A DNA stretch of 64,000 nt from Nitratireductor thuwali. GTDB taxonomy: Bacteria; Pseudomonadota; Alphaproteobacteria; Rhizobiales; Rhizobiaceae. The position numbers and the translations under genes were made by a program. Below, piece after piece: positions 45,115 to 52,942 of this stretch (the stretch's first letter is position 1; the number at the start of each line of letters is the position of its first letter). Location: assembly GCF_036621415.1 (NCBI RefSeq), contig NZ_CP030941.1, positions 3,222,001 to 3,286,000 of the forward strand. Reading direction: 5' to 3'. The notes under the pieces are model-generated. The model was not told the DNA's origin. It worked only from the letters and a program-made list of their open reading frames with translations, and ran no database searches.

Positions 45115-45132
45115 TCCAGGGAGGAATTGAGA

Positions 45133-46065
45133 ATGATGTTTCGCAAGATGATGGCCGGCGCCGCCCTGGCGGCGGCGTTGATCGGCTCGCCCGCCATGGC
45201 GCAAGAGCGCATTTCCATCGGCACCGGCGGCACGGGCGGACTGTTCTACGTCATAGGCGCGGGTATGGCGGATGTGCTGAACAAGCATATGGAGGAAGCT
45301 ACCGCGCGCGCCGAGGTCACCGGCGCTTCGGTCGAGAATATTCGGCGCGTTGCCGCCGGGCAGATGACATTCGGCTTCTCGTCGTCTTCGACGCTCTATG
45401 AAGCGAAGGCAGGCGAGGGACCGTTCGCCAGCGACCCGCAGCCGGTCGCTGCCATGGCCTATCTCTATCCGGCCGTATTGCAGATCGCGACGGTGGCCGA
45501 CACCGGCATCACCACGATGGAAGGCCTCGCCGGAAAGCGTATCAATCTGGGACCTCCCGGCAGCAACGCGGCGGTGCTCGGGCGGCGGCTGCTGGAAGCC
45601 CACGGCGTTTTCGACGAGGACAACGTCCAGTTCATCTCCTACACCGAAGGCACGAACGCCCTGATGAACGGCACCATTGATGCGACGGTCGTCCTGGCCG
45701 GCGCCCCGACGGCAGCGCTGATCGATCTCGATGCGCAGCGCGACATGGTTCTCCTGCCGATCGACCCCGAAAAGACCGCCAGCCTGTTCGAGGAGTACCC
45801 GTTCTATCAGAAGTTCGACATCCCGGCCGGCACATATCCGGACCAGGAGGAGGCCGTCGCCGCGGTCAACGATCCGGCGACGCTGTTCGTGAAGCAGGAT
45901 GCCGATGAAGCGCTGGTCGAGACCATCACCAGGACCATCTTCGAACATCTGGACGAACTCGGCGAGGTGCACCCGCAGGCCAAGGCCATCGCGGTCGACA
46001 CCGCAACGCAGACGCCGATCGATCTGCATCCGGGCGCCAAGAGCTACTTCGACAGCGTGAAATAG
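45133..46065 (+). CDS. TAXI-family TRAP transporter solute-binding protein
   Basis: Periplasmic binding protein of 310 residues for a TRAP transporter of the TAXI class. Seen: signal peptide ending SPAMAQ near residue 23, the family start RISIGTGGTGGLFYVIGAGM, and GKRINLGPPGSNAAVLGRRLL. TAXI proteins often bind dicarboxylates or amino acids. GGGAGG lies upstream of the start. Works with the fused permease at 46089. Confidence 0.92.
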   Translation: MMFRKMMAGAALAAALIGSPAMAQERISIGTGGTGGLFYVIGAGMADVLNKHMEEATARAEVTGASVENIRRVAAGQMTFGFSSSSTLYEAKAGEGPFASDPQPVAAMAYLYPAVLQIATVADTGITTMEGLAGKRINLGPPGSNAAVLGRRLLEAHGVFDEDNVQFISYTEGTNALMNGTIDATVVLAGAPTAALIDLDAQRDMVLLPIDPEKTASLFEEYPFYQKFDIPAGTYPDQEEAVAAVNDPATLFVKQDADEALVETITRTIFEHLDELGEVHPQAKAIAVDTATQTPIDLHPGAKSYFDSVK

Positions 46066-46088
46066 CGCTGGGCGCGGTGAAGGACCGG

Positions 46089-48035
46089 ATGACGGCCATG
46101 TTGGATAAGCTGCGGCTCGACCGCCTGACGAAACGCGCCAAGGGAGAAGCGGTCACCGTTTCGCTTCTCTTCACCCTGCTGGCGGTCGCGATCACTTTGC
46201 TCGTCCTTTATGGCGCCTATTTCGGGCTCATCACCGCGCTCATCCTGCGCTCGCAGTTCTTCTCGCTCGTCTCCTGCGCGGGGCTGCTTTATATCGGCCT
46301 CAATGCACGGTCTGGCTCGGTGCGGCTGCTGTGCTACGCGCTGGCTCCCGTGGCGCTGGTGCCCGGCTATCATCTGTGGGCCTCCTATCTCGACATCATC
46401 ATGCGCGGCGCCATGGCGACGCCGCCGGACCTTTTCATCTTCGTCGGGCTGATGGCGGTGGTGCTGGTCCTGGCGCGCCTCGCGGTCGGCTGGGCACTGG
46501 TGGTGCTGGTCGTCCTCGCGCTGGCTTATGCATGGTTCGGCGACCTCATCCCCGGCCGGTACGGCCATGGCGGCTACGACTTGCGCAGGCTGGCCTCGAC
46601 GCTGATGCTTTCGACCGAAGGCGTCTATGGCCTGCCGATGGGCGTGGCCGTGGAATACATCTTTCTCTTCGCCCTGCTCGGCACCTTGCTGATGAAGGTC
46701 GGCACCGGCGAAGTGTTCGTGGACATCGCCCGCGGCCTGACCGGGCGCATGCAGGGCGGGCCGGGGCTTTCGGCCGCGCTGTCGAGCGCCATGCTCGGCA
46801 CGATCAACGGCAGCGCCGTCGCCAATGTCGTGACGACCGGCACCTTCACGATCCCGCTGATGAAGCGGGTGGGCTATTCCGCCAACCTTGCCGGCGCCAT
46901 TGAGGCGGCGGCCTCTTCGGCCGGGCAGATCCTGCCGCCGGTGATGGGCGCCGCGGCGTTTCTCATGGCCGAGATCATCGGCGTTCCCTACGCGCAGATC
47001 GCTCTTGCGGCTCTCGTTCCGGGTCTCCTTTACGTGCTGGCGCTGATGGTTGCCGTACGGCTGGAGGCCGGCCGGCTCGGCCTCGAGCGCGACACCGAGG
47101 CCGGCTGGGCCTTGCTGCGGCAGACGCTGCTGCGGCGCGGCTACCTGCTTCTGCCCCTGATCGGCCTGATCGGCTTCCTCATTGCCGGCTACACGCCGAC
47201 GCGGGCGGCCGTGATGTCCATCCTCATGGCGCTTCTGATTTCGCCGTGGTCGAGGCAAACCCGCGTCGGGCCGGTGGATCTTGCCATCGTGTGCCGCGAC
47301 ACGCTCCTCTCCACCATGCCCATCGTCGCGGCCGTCGCCGCCGCCGGCGCGGTCATCGGCGTGCTCAATCTCACCGGCATGGGTCTCATGCTCTCCGGCC
47401 TGATCGTGAATATCGGCGGGCAGAACATGTGGGCGATCCTGCTTCTGACGGCACTGGTTTCCTTCGTGCTCGGCATGGGGCTGCCGACCTCGGCGGCCTA
47501 TCTGCTGCTCGCCGTCCTCGTCGCGCCCGCCCTGACCCGGCTCGGCGTTCCGCCGATCGTTGCGCACATGTTCATCTTTTACTACGGGCTTGCCTCGGCG
47601 ATCACGCCGCCTGTCGCGCTGGCGGCCTATGCCGCCGCCAGCATTTCCGGCGGCGATGCTAACAGGACGGCGGTCGAGGCGGTAAGGCTGGGCTTCGTAA
47701 AGCTCCTCGTGCCGTTCCTGTTTGCCACCATGCCCGGCCTGCTGATGCTCGGCACCGGCCTTGAGATCGCGTTCTCCATCGTCTTGGCGACGATCGGGAC
47801 CGTCGGTTTGACGATCGCTTTCGCAGGGTGGCTGGGTAGGCCCATGACCCGTACCGAGCGCGCGGCGGTGGCGGTTGCATCCCTCTTGGTCGTCTGGCCG
47901 CAGGCGGTGACCGCCGTCGATCCGGTCACCATCGTTGCGCGGGCGGCCGGCCTGGCCGGAATGGCTCTCCTCCTTTACCGCGTCATGCTGGGGCAAGGTC
48001 CAGCCGCCGCGCCCTATGACAGCAAGGCCTCCTGA
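46089..48035 (+). CDS. TRAP transporter fused permease (DctQM, TAXI class)
   Basis: Membrane protein of about 648 residues with some 17-18 hydrophobic segments. The N-terminal part corresponds to the small DctQ subunit and the rest to DctM; fusion of the two is usual for TAXI systems. Seen: SAALSSAMLGTINGSAVANV and AIEAAASSAGQILPPVMGAA, VLGMGLPTSAAYLLLAVLVA and FYYGLASAITPPVALAAYAA, all conserved permease motifs. ATG 46089 is my choice (AAGGA four bases upstream); GTG 46077 is possible. It shares one base with the following gene (TGATG). Confidence 0.92.
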   Translation: MTAMLDKLRLDRLTKRAKGEAVTVSLLFTLLAVAITLLVLYGAYFGLITALILRSQFFSLVSCAGLLYIGLNARSGSVRLLCYALAPVALVPGYHLWASYLDIIMRGAMATPPDLFIFVGLMAVVLVLARLAVGWALVVLVVLALAYAWFGDLIPGRYGHGGYDLRRLASTLMLSTEGVYGLPMGVAVEYIFLFALLGTLLMKVGTGEVFVDIARGLTGRMQGGPGLSAALSSAMLGTINGSAVANVVTTGTFTIPLMKRVGYSANLAGAIEAAASSAGQILPPVMGAAAFLMAEIIGVPYAQIALAALVPGLLYVLALMVAVRLEAGRLGLERDTEAGWALLRQTLLRRGYLLLPLIGLIGFLIAGYTPTRAAVMSILMALLISPWSRQTRVGPVDLAIVCRDTLLSTMPIVAAVAAAGAVIGVLNLTGMGLMLSGLIVNIGGQNMWAILLLTALVSFVLGMGLPTSAAYLLLAVLVAPALTRLGVPPIVAHMFIFYYGLASAITPPVALAAYAAASISGGDANRTAVEAVRLGFVKLLVPFLFATMPGLLMLGTGLEIAFSIVLATIGTVGLTIAFAGWLGRPMTRTERAAVAVASLLVVWPQAVTAVDPVTIVARAAGLAGMALLLYRVMLGQGPAAAPYDSKAS

Positions 48036-48919
48036 TGCTTTCCGAAAATCGTCCCTTCCATCCCGCGCCCAGCAAGCCGAAGATCACGCTGCCTTCGGGG
48101 GCCTGTGACGCGCATTGTCATGTGTTCGGACCGGCCCATGCCTTCCCGTTCGCGCCCGAACGGACCTACACGCCGGCCGACGCACCGAAGGAGATGCTGT
48201 TCGCCCTGCACGACATGCTAGGCATAGAGCGCTCGGTTCTCGTCCAGGCGAGCTGCCACGGCACCGACAACAGCGCCATGCTCGATGCGATTGCCGCGAG
48301 CCAGGGCCGGTGTCGGGGCGTCGCCATGGTCGACCGCACCGTTTCGGACGAAGAGCTCGAAAGGCTGCACGAAGGCGGCGTGCGCGGCGTCCGGTTCAAC
48401 TTCGTTTCGCATCTGGGCAAGGACGCCGACATCGGCGCGCTGCGCCTCATTGCCGCAAGGATCGCGCCGCTCGGCTGGCACGCCGTGGTTCACTTCGATG
48501 CCAACAGGCTCAAGGCGCTCGCCCCGGTCCTGAAGAGCCTCGACCTGACCATGGTGATCGACCATATGGGGCGTGTCGACGCCAGCCAGGGCCTTGAGCA
48601 GGCGGCTTTCGGCATGTTGCTCGACCTGATGGAAGACGAGCGCTTCTGGGTCAAGGTTTGCGGCGCCGAGCGCATATCGCGGGCGGGACCGCCTTTCCAC
48701 GACGCAGTCCCCTTTGCGCGGGCTCTGACGCGCCGCTTTCCCGGCCGCGTGCTGTGGGGCACGGACTGGCCGCATCCCAATATCGGCAAGAACATGCCCG
48801 ACGACGGGATGCTCGTCGATCTCCTCGCCGAGATAGCGCCTGATCCACCGGTCCTTCGCATGCTGCTCGTCGACAATCCGACGCGGCTCTATTGGCCGGA
48901 AACCACGGCGCCGGCCTAA
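48035..48919 (+). CDS. amidohydrolase-2 family hydrolase, 2-pyrone-4,6-dicarboxylate lactonase (LigI)-like
   Basis: TIM-barrel hydrolase, 294 residues. Seen: HxH motif SGACDAHCHVFGPAHAFPF with the CDAHCHVFGP form typical of LigI-like lactonases, the EP-type substrate loop PERTYTPADAP, VIDHMGRVDAS and the catalytic aspartate in VLWGTDWPHPN. LigI opens 2-pyrone-4,6-dicarboxylate in lignin-aromatic breakdown. Cotranscribed with the TAXI transporter, so the transporter may bring in a pyrone or related dicarboxylate. Without the other lig genes the exact substrate stays open. Confidence 0.82.
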   Translation: MLSENRPFHPAPSKPKITLPSGACDAHCHVFGPAHAFPFAPERTYTPADAPKEMLFALHDMLGIERSVLVQASCHGTDNSAMLDAIAASQGRCRGVAMVDRTVSDEELERLHEGGVRGVRFNFVSHLGKDADIGALRLIAARIAPLGWHAVVHFDANRLKALAPVLKSLDLTMVIDHMGRVDASQGLEQAAFGMLLDLMEDERFWVKVCGAERISRAGPPFHDAVPFARALTRRFPGRVLWGTDWPHPNIGKNMPDDGMLVDLLAEIAPDPPVLRMLLVDNPTRLYWPETTAPA

Positions 48920-48967
48920 GAGCAATTCCAGGAAAAGTGGAAGCCGGTCTTGCGTCCGCGATTGCGC
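48919..48967. repeat. rhizobial intergenic repeat (AGAGCAATTCCAGG type)
   Basis: The stretch AGAGCAATTCCAGGAAAAG and the following GTGGAAGCCGG resemble an intergenic repeat I recall from Mesorhizobium-like genomes; the far arm (GATTGCGC) is worn. It starts on the last base of the preceding stop codon. A copy with 25 of 28 matching bases lies at 50128. Family name was not checked. Confidence 0.55.
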
Positions 48968-49002
48968 AGAATCCACCGGTTGGATTCAGTTCAGCGTTTG
49001 CG

Positions 49003-49227
49003 TCAAACGGTCAACTGATCCAGGACCGGCCGTCTTGCCGAATCGGCGGCGGCCGCCGCATGCCGTGGTGGCTCGTCGTCCTCGTCCGGGTTGGGCACGG
49101 GCGTCTCGTCCGGCAGGCGGTCGGGATCGGGCTCGCGCACCGGCTCGGGTTCGGGCAGTCCGTCGGGCGGCGGAACCGGTGGCGGCGTCGGTTCGGGAAT
49201 AGGTGTCGGCCGCGGGGGCGTGGGCAT
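49003..49227 (-). CDS. small proline- and acid-rich protein of unknown function
   Basis: Protein of 74 residues (MPTPPRPTPIPEP...). About one third of residues are proline and most of the rest are Asp, Glu and Arg, so it is expected to be disordered. GGAGGA directly upstream of ATG 49227 supports translation; the ATG at 49239 includes this site itself. A perfect EcfG-type promoter points towards it from 49432-49456, leaving a long leader of about 200 bases. No family recognised. Confidence 0.55.
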   Translation of the reverse strand: MPTPPRPTPIPEPTPPPVPPPDGLPEPEPVREPDPDRLPDETPVPNPDEDDEPPRHAAAAADSARRPVLDQLTV

Positions 49228-49431
49228 TGCCTCCTCCATTCCTGTCGCTGCGCGGGGGCCGCAGCGGGCTCATCGTCGGCGACCCCCGCGGATGCCGAAA
49301 ACGAAGGTCGCGAACAAGGACGCAGAACTCCCTTCGTGAACGCTTCCTTCAGTTGGCGCCTCGGCGTTCTGGGCAATACGCTACCCTCACGCAGGGGTCG
49401 CCGCTCCCCGAGCGTGCTCCCCTCGTCCCTA
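49228..49431. other. long leader of the proline-rich gene / spacer
   Basis: About 200 bases between the minus-strand EcfG promoter and the proline-rich start codon with no convincing reading frame. It may be an unusually long 5' leader or hold a small RNA; sequence alone does not decide. Confidence 0.35.
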
Positions 49432-49456
49432 AACGCATGCCGCTTCGGCAAGTTCC
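49432..49456 (-). promoter_or_regulatory. EcfG-type general-stress promoter (minus strand)
   Basis: Minus strand: GGAAC at 49452-49456 and CGTT at 49432-49435 with exactly 16 bases between, matching the EcfG/RpoE2 consensus of Alphaproteobacteria (GGAAC, 16-17 bases, CGTT). It drives towards the proline-rich gene and lies back to back with the plus-strand copy. Confidence 0.7.
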
Positions 49457-49471
49457 GGTGACCGCACCGCG

Positions 49472-49496
49472 GGAACATGTCTTCCTTGCGGCCGTT
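49472..49496 (+). promoter_or_regulatory. EcfG-type general-stress promoter of the HPF/cold-shock gene
   Basis: GGAAC at 49472-49476 and CGTT at 49493-49496 with a 16-base spacer, a full match to the EcfG consensus. Predicted start of transcription near 49503 gives a leader of about 48 bases to the ATG at 49551. A stress-sigma promoter suits a ribosome-hibernation-type protein. Confidence 0.75.
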
Positions 49497-49550
49497 GGAC
49501 GGCTGATCGGCGGGCTTTGCCGCCTATAGCCATTACGTATGAGGACAAGC

Positions 49551-50129
49551 ATGGAAATTCCCCTGCAGATCGCTTTCCACAAGGCCGAAAAATCCGATTG
49601 GGCGGAGGCGGAGATCCGCGCGCGGGTTGAAAAGCTGCAAGAATATTACGGCCGCATCATTGGTTGCCGGGTGACCGTGGACCAGCGGGCGCAGAACGTC
49701 GAGGGCACGATGCCTCCGGTCGTGCGTATCGAGATAAGCCTGCCGGGCGCGCCGCCGCTCGTCGTGGCTTATGAGCCCGACCGCCTGCAAAAGCGGTTTC
49801 AGAACCCCGACCTCGGCAACGCGATCAACGATGCCTTCGAGATCGCAGAACGTCAGCTCGCGCGGGTGAAGGAGGCGCGCGAGGACCGTGACAAGGGCGA
49901 GCCTCACGATTCGCAGAAGCAGTTCCTGGGGCAGGTGGCGCAGATTTACCCGAACGAAGACCACGGCTTCCTCATAACCAAGGAAGGCGGCACCCTCTAT
50001 TTCCACCGGAACGCCATGCTGCAGGGCGACTTCGACAAGCTCAGGGTTGGCGACGAAGTTCATTATGTGGAGGAGATCGGCGATACCGGTCCGTTGGCCA
50101 CCAAGGTGCGCGTGGCCTCCGCGCGATAG
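49551..50129 (+). CDS. HPF/RaiA-type ribosome-associated protein fused to a cold-shock domain
   Basis: Protein of 192 residues. N-terminal part (about 1-108) has the HPF/RaiA sigma-54-modulation fold pattern: LQIAFHKAEKSDWAEAEIRA, GCRVTVDQRAQ, VRIEISLPGA, AINDAFEIAERQLARVK. C-terminal part (about 125-190) is a cold-shock/S1-like RNA-binding domain: GQVAQIYPNEDHGFLI, TLYFHRNAM, VGDEVHYVEE. Probably binds resting ribosomes or RNA under stress. Start 49551 has GAGGA. The EcfG-type promoter in front supports stress control. It is separate from the ordinary HPF, which ends in a different dimerisation domain. Confidence 0.85.
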   Translation: MEIPLQIAFHKAEKSDWAEAEIRARVEKLQEYYGRIIGCRVTVDQRAQNVEGTMPPVVRIEISLPGAPPLVVAYEPDRLQKRFQNPDLGNAINDAFEIAERQLARVKEAREDRDKGEPHDSQKQFLGQVAQIYPNEDHGFLITKEGGTLYFHRNAMLQGDFDKLRVGDEVHYVEEIGDTGPLATKVRVASAR

Positions 50130-50155
50130 AGCCATTCCAGGCAAAGTGGATGCCG
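50128..50155. repeat. rhizobial intergenic repeat, partial second copy
   Basis: Matches the start of the repeat at 48919 in 25 of 28 positions. Like that copy it begins inside the stop codon (TAG) of the preceding gene. The second half of the element is missing or diverged. Confidence 0.5.
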
Positions 50156-50206
50156 ACGCCAGCCGCAGGCTGCGCTGCCGGCGTCCACCCGAGGAAGGAG
50201 TACGGC

Positions 50207-51172
50207 ATGCGCTTTGAAAAGGCCTCGGCCGCCCTGTCCATCCTGCTCTTGCTGCTGCATCTGACCGGCAGCCGGACAGCCGCCGCCCAATCCGCGGATG
50301 TGGAGACGGGGCCGCTGGACGCACTGCGGGAGCAGGCGCTTTCGCTGGTGAACGATGCGCGCGATAAACGAGGCCTGGAGCTGCTCGAACTGGCGGAGCC
50401 GCTCAACGAGGCCGCCCAGGCTCATGCGGAAGACATGCTCGCGCGCGATTACTACAGCCACGTCTCGCCCGAAGGCGAGGACGTCCAGGACCGCTATATC
50501 GAACATGGCGGAAGCCGCTGGCGCTTCGTTGCCGAGAACATCGCGACCTGCGGCGGGTGCCCCGTGCCGCCGACCGCCTCGCGGGTGGACAGCTTCCATG
50601 AAGGCTGGATGGACAGCCCGGAGCACCGCCAGAATATCCTCGCCCCTGGTCTCGATACGTTCGGCTTCGGAATAGCCGCCAGCGGGGAGCGCGCCTACGC
50701 CGTCCAGACCTTTGCCGGCCCCGGCACGTCGCCCGGCGGCCAGGCCGCAGGGGAACCGACGCCGCTCTCGCCCGAGGCCCAGCTGCGCGAGGCCCTGGAT
50801 GCCGTCAACGGCAGGCGCGAGGAGGAGGGCTTGCCGCCGCTGGAGCCGAGCGACGCGCTGACGACGGTGGCAAGCAGGGCACTTGCCGGCGGCTCAGGCG
50901 ATCGGTTGATCGACCCTTCGGCCGATCTTTTCAGCTTCCTGCCAGGGGACCGGGCGGATTGGCGCATGCTCAACGCCATGGCGGGCGCCTGCGGCGGCTG
51001 CGGGACCAAGCCGACCGCCGCCGATGTGGGGCATTTCACCGGCAACTGGCTCTCGAATGCGCAATACCGCCGGACCCTTCTGTCCGGGGATGTGACACAT
51101 CTGGGCTTTGCCATGAATGCGAGCGGCGAGGGCCGCAAGACCGCCGTGGCGGTGGTCGGGACACGCCGCTGA
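50207..51172 (+). CDS. exported protein with two CAP/SCP-like halves
   Basis: Secreted protein of 321 residues with a signal peptide (SILLLLLHLTGSRTAAAQ). First half is a CAP domain: LNEAAQAHAEDMLARDYYSHVSPEG-type segment with the active-site His, AENIATCGGC, WMDSPEHRQNIL. The second half repeats the layout in worn form: LREALDAVNGRREEEGLPPL, MAGACGGCGTKPTA, WLSNAQYRRTLL, THLGFAMN; its histidine/glutamate set is incomplete. Both halves carry a CGGC pair. Start 50207 has AAGGAG. Function unknown; bacterial CAP proteins bind lipids or act on the envelope. Confidence 0.82.
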   Translation: MRFEKASAALSILLLLLHLTGSRTAAAQSADVETGPLDALREQALSLVNDARDKRGLELLELAEPLNEAAQAHAEDMLARDYYSHVSPEGEDVQDRYIEHGGSRWRFVAENIATCGGCPVPPTASRVDSFHEGWMDSPEHRQNILAPGLDTFGFGIAASGERAYAVQTFAGPGTSPGGQAAGEPTPLSPEAQLREALDAVNGRREEEGLPPLEPSDALTTVASRALAGGSGDRLIDPSADLFSFLPGDRADWRMLNAMAGACGGCGTKPTAADVGHFTGNWLSNAQYRRTLLSGDVTHLGFAMNASGEGRKTAVAVVGTRR

Positions 51173-51179
51173 GCCATGG

Positions 51180-51653
51180 CTACCAGATCTCGGGCGGCCG
51201 CAGGATCATGAGCCAGAAGATGGCGAGCACCGCGGCAAAGGCTGGAAAGCCGAACAGAAACCAGGTCTTGAACAGACGGTGATAGCGCGCCGGCAGCGGC
51301 GCGCCTTCTTCCACCGCCGCGATTGCCAGATCGCGCATCTCCATCTGCATCCGCACCACCGGAAGCCAGAATGCTCCGGTGAGGACGTAGAGCAGGGTCG
51401 AAAGCACGATCCAGTGCTGCGACAACGGATAGCCGAGATACAAGGCGAGTGCGACGCCGGTGATCGGCTGCGCCACGACCGCGGTCGCCGTGAACAGGAA
51501 ATCCGCTGTGACCACGATCCGCGCAACCCCCGCTATGACGACGGGATTGCCTGTTCGATGGGCCAGCAGCATGAAAAAGGCGATGCCCGCGCCGGTCCCC
51601 AGCAGAACCGAGCCGCCTATGATGTGCAGGTATTTGAGCGTGAAATAGAGCAT
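51180..51653 (-). CDS. DUF2269-family membrane protein
   Basis: Protein of 157 residues with four hydrophobic segments, starting LYFTLKYLHIIGGSVLLGTG with the conserved His of DUF2269 proteins. The loop PALPARYHRLFK-like stretch (PLPARYHRLFKTWFLFGFPA) is typical. Last gene of the four-gene operon; shares one base with the SDR-DoxX gene (TGATG). Role unknown; a redox or haem-related partner has been suggested for related families only by context. Confidence 0.8.
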   Translation of the reverse strand: MLYFTLKYLHIIGGSVLLGTGAGIAFFMLLAHRTGNPVVIAGVARIVVTADFLFTATAVVAQPITGVALALYLGYPLSQHWIVLSTLLYVLTGAFWLPVVRMQMEMRDLAIAAVEEGAPLPARYHRLFKTWFLFGFPAFAAVLAIFWLMILRPPEIW

Positions 51654-52942
51654 CAGCGCTCATCCAGGATGGCGAGTGCCACGAAGTGCGTGGCAAGGAT
51701 CGGCCAGATCTTCAGCAGCGGGCCGAGCGGTTCGTTCCAGAGCTCCGGCAGGAGCAGCGTGCCGGCGACGATGTAAAAGCACGAAAGGCCGATCGCCGAC
51801 CACAGACCGTACCACGCGGTCGGGCGCCAGGCGATGGCAAGGCCGACGAGTATGTCGGCGACAGCGCCGGCGACCACGCCCGGCGCTGCGAGAATGCCGG
51901 TGCGCGCCTTTACCATCAGCTCTACCCCACTGGGAAACCCGGTGGTGAGCGAGATGATGCCGGTTGCCAGCCAGAACGTGACCAGGATTACGAAGATGAC
52001 CGGCTTGAGGAAATACAGCTTGGCGAACCAGCGCTCCTGTACGGTCACCGGTCGCATGGCGAGCGTGGCGGCCAGGCTCTTCGGCTTGATTCCCGTTATC
52101 TTGGACCATTGTGTCGGGTCGCCGACCGCACCATGCACGATTTCCCGCCGCGCCGTGCTGCGCATCGGGGGCCGCCAGCCGAGACCGCCGATGAAATCGC
52201 CGAGCCGGTAAAGCGCGGCGGCCGCCCAGCGGGGCAGTTGCAGGCGGCGTGCCGGCTTCCAGCCGAGCCATGCCCGGTGCTGCGCCACGACGTCGCTCAT
52301 CGACAGCCGCTCGGGTCCGGCGAGTTCGAGCGCCACGCGGGCGGGCGCGTCGGGCTCTATGAAGAACGCCACGGTATCGACCACATCTTCGAGCGCCACC
52401 ACCTGCAGCGGGCCCGTATCGCTCATCTGCGGCATGATGGGCAGCGCCGCCAATCCGCGAAATAGCGCGCTGGCGCCAAAAACCGGCCGCCCCAACACCA
52501 CCGAAGGGCGCAGGATCACCCAGTCGAGCGGAAGCGCCGTCAGTGCCTCGTCGCCCTGCAGCTTGGTCGCCGAGAAGGCGGACGCCTGATGCCGGTCGAC
52601 GCCTATCGCGGAGAAATGCACGACGCGGCGCGCCCCCGCCTCCACGCAAGCCTGAAACAGCGCCGAGGCGCCAAGGGCGTGTGCCGCCGAAGTATTCTCG
52701 CGCGGATTGTCCTGCAGAACGCCGACGCAGTTTACCACCGCGTCCACGCCGTGGAGGTGCGGCAGCCATTCGGCGGGCCCCGTGGCCTCGGCGAAATCCA
52801 CCCTTATCCATCGCGCGACCGCGCCCCCCGCTACGGCCTGCGGGCCGCGCGACGTGCCGATCACCTTGTGGCCGTCGGCGGCAAGCCGCGCACAGACGGC
52901 CGATCCGATGAGACCGGTCGCGCCCGTGACCAGCACATTCAT
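51653..52942 (-). CDS. SDR/NAD(P)-binding protein fused to a DoxX-like membrane domain
   Basis: Protein of 429 residues. N-terminal atypical SDR domain (about 1-290): nucleotide loop VTGATGLIGSAV, VVNCVGVLQDNP, VHFSAIGVDRHQASAF. C-terminal region (about 300-429) has four membrane segments of DoxX type (FAKLYFLKPVIFVILVTFWL, LSCFYIVAGTLLLPELWN). This fusion suggests a membrane-bound NAD(P)-linked reductase or a sensor of membrane redox state. Overlaps the FAD/Rieske gene by four bases. Confidence 0.85.
   Translation of the reverse strand: MNVLVTGATGLIGSAVCARLAADGHKVIGTSRGPQAVAGGAVARWIRVDFAEATGPAEWLPHLHGVDAVVNCVGVLQDNPRENTSAAHALGASALFQACVEAGARRVVHFSAIGVDRHQASAFSATKLQGDEALTALPLDWVILRPSVVLGRPVFGASALFRGLAALPIMPQMSDTGPLQVVALEDVVDTVAFFIEPDAPARVALELAGPERLSMSDVVAQHRAWLGWKPARRLQLPRWAAAALYRLGDFIGGLGWRPPMRSTARREIVHGAVGDPTQWSKITGIKPKSLAATLAMRPVTVQERWFAKLYFLKPVIFVILVTFWLATGIISLTTGFPSGVELMVKARTGILAAPGVVAGAVADILVGLAIAWRPTAWYGLWSAIGLSCFYIVAGTLLLPELWNEPLGPLLKIWPILATHFVALAILDER

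Noticed and set aside
49011..49478. 155-residue minus-strand open frame covering the EcfG promoter region
   Set aside because: Arg/Pro-rich composition of an out-of-frame reading; it would include the promoter elements themselves.
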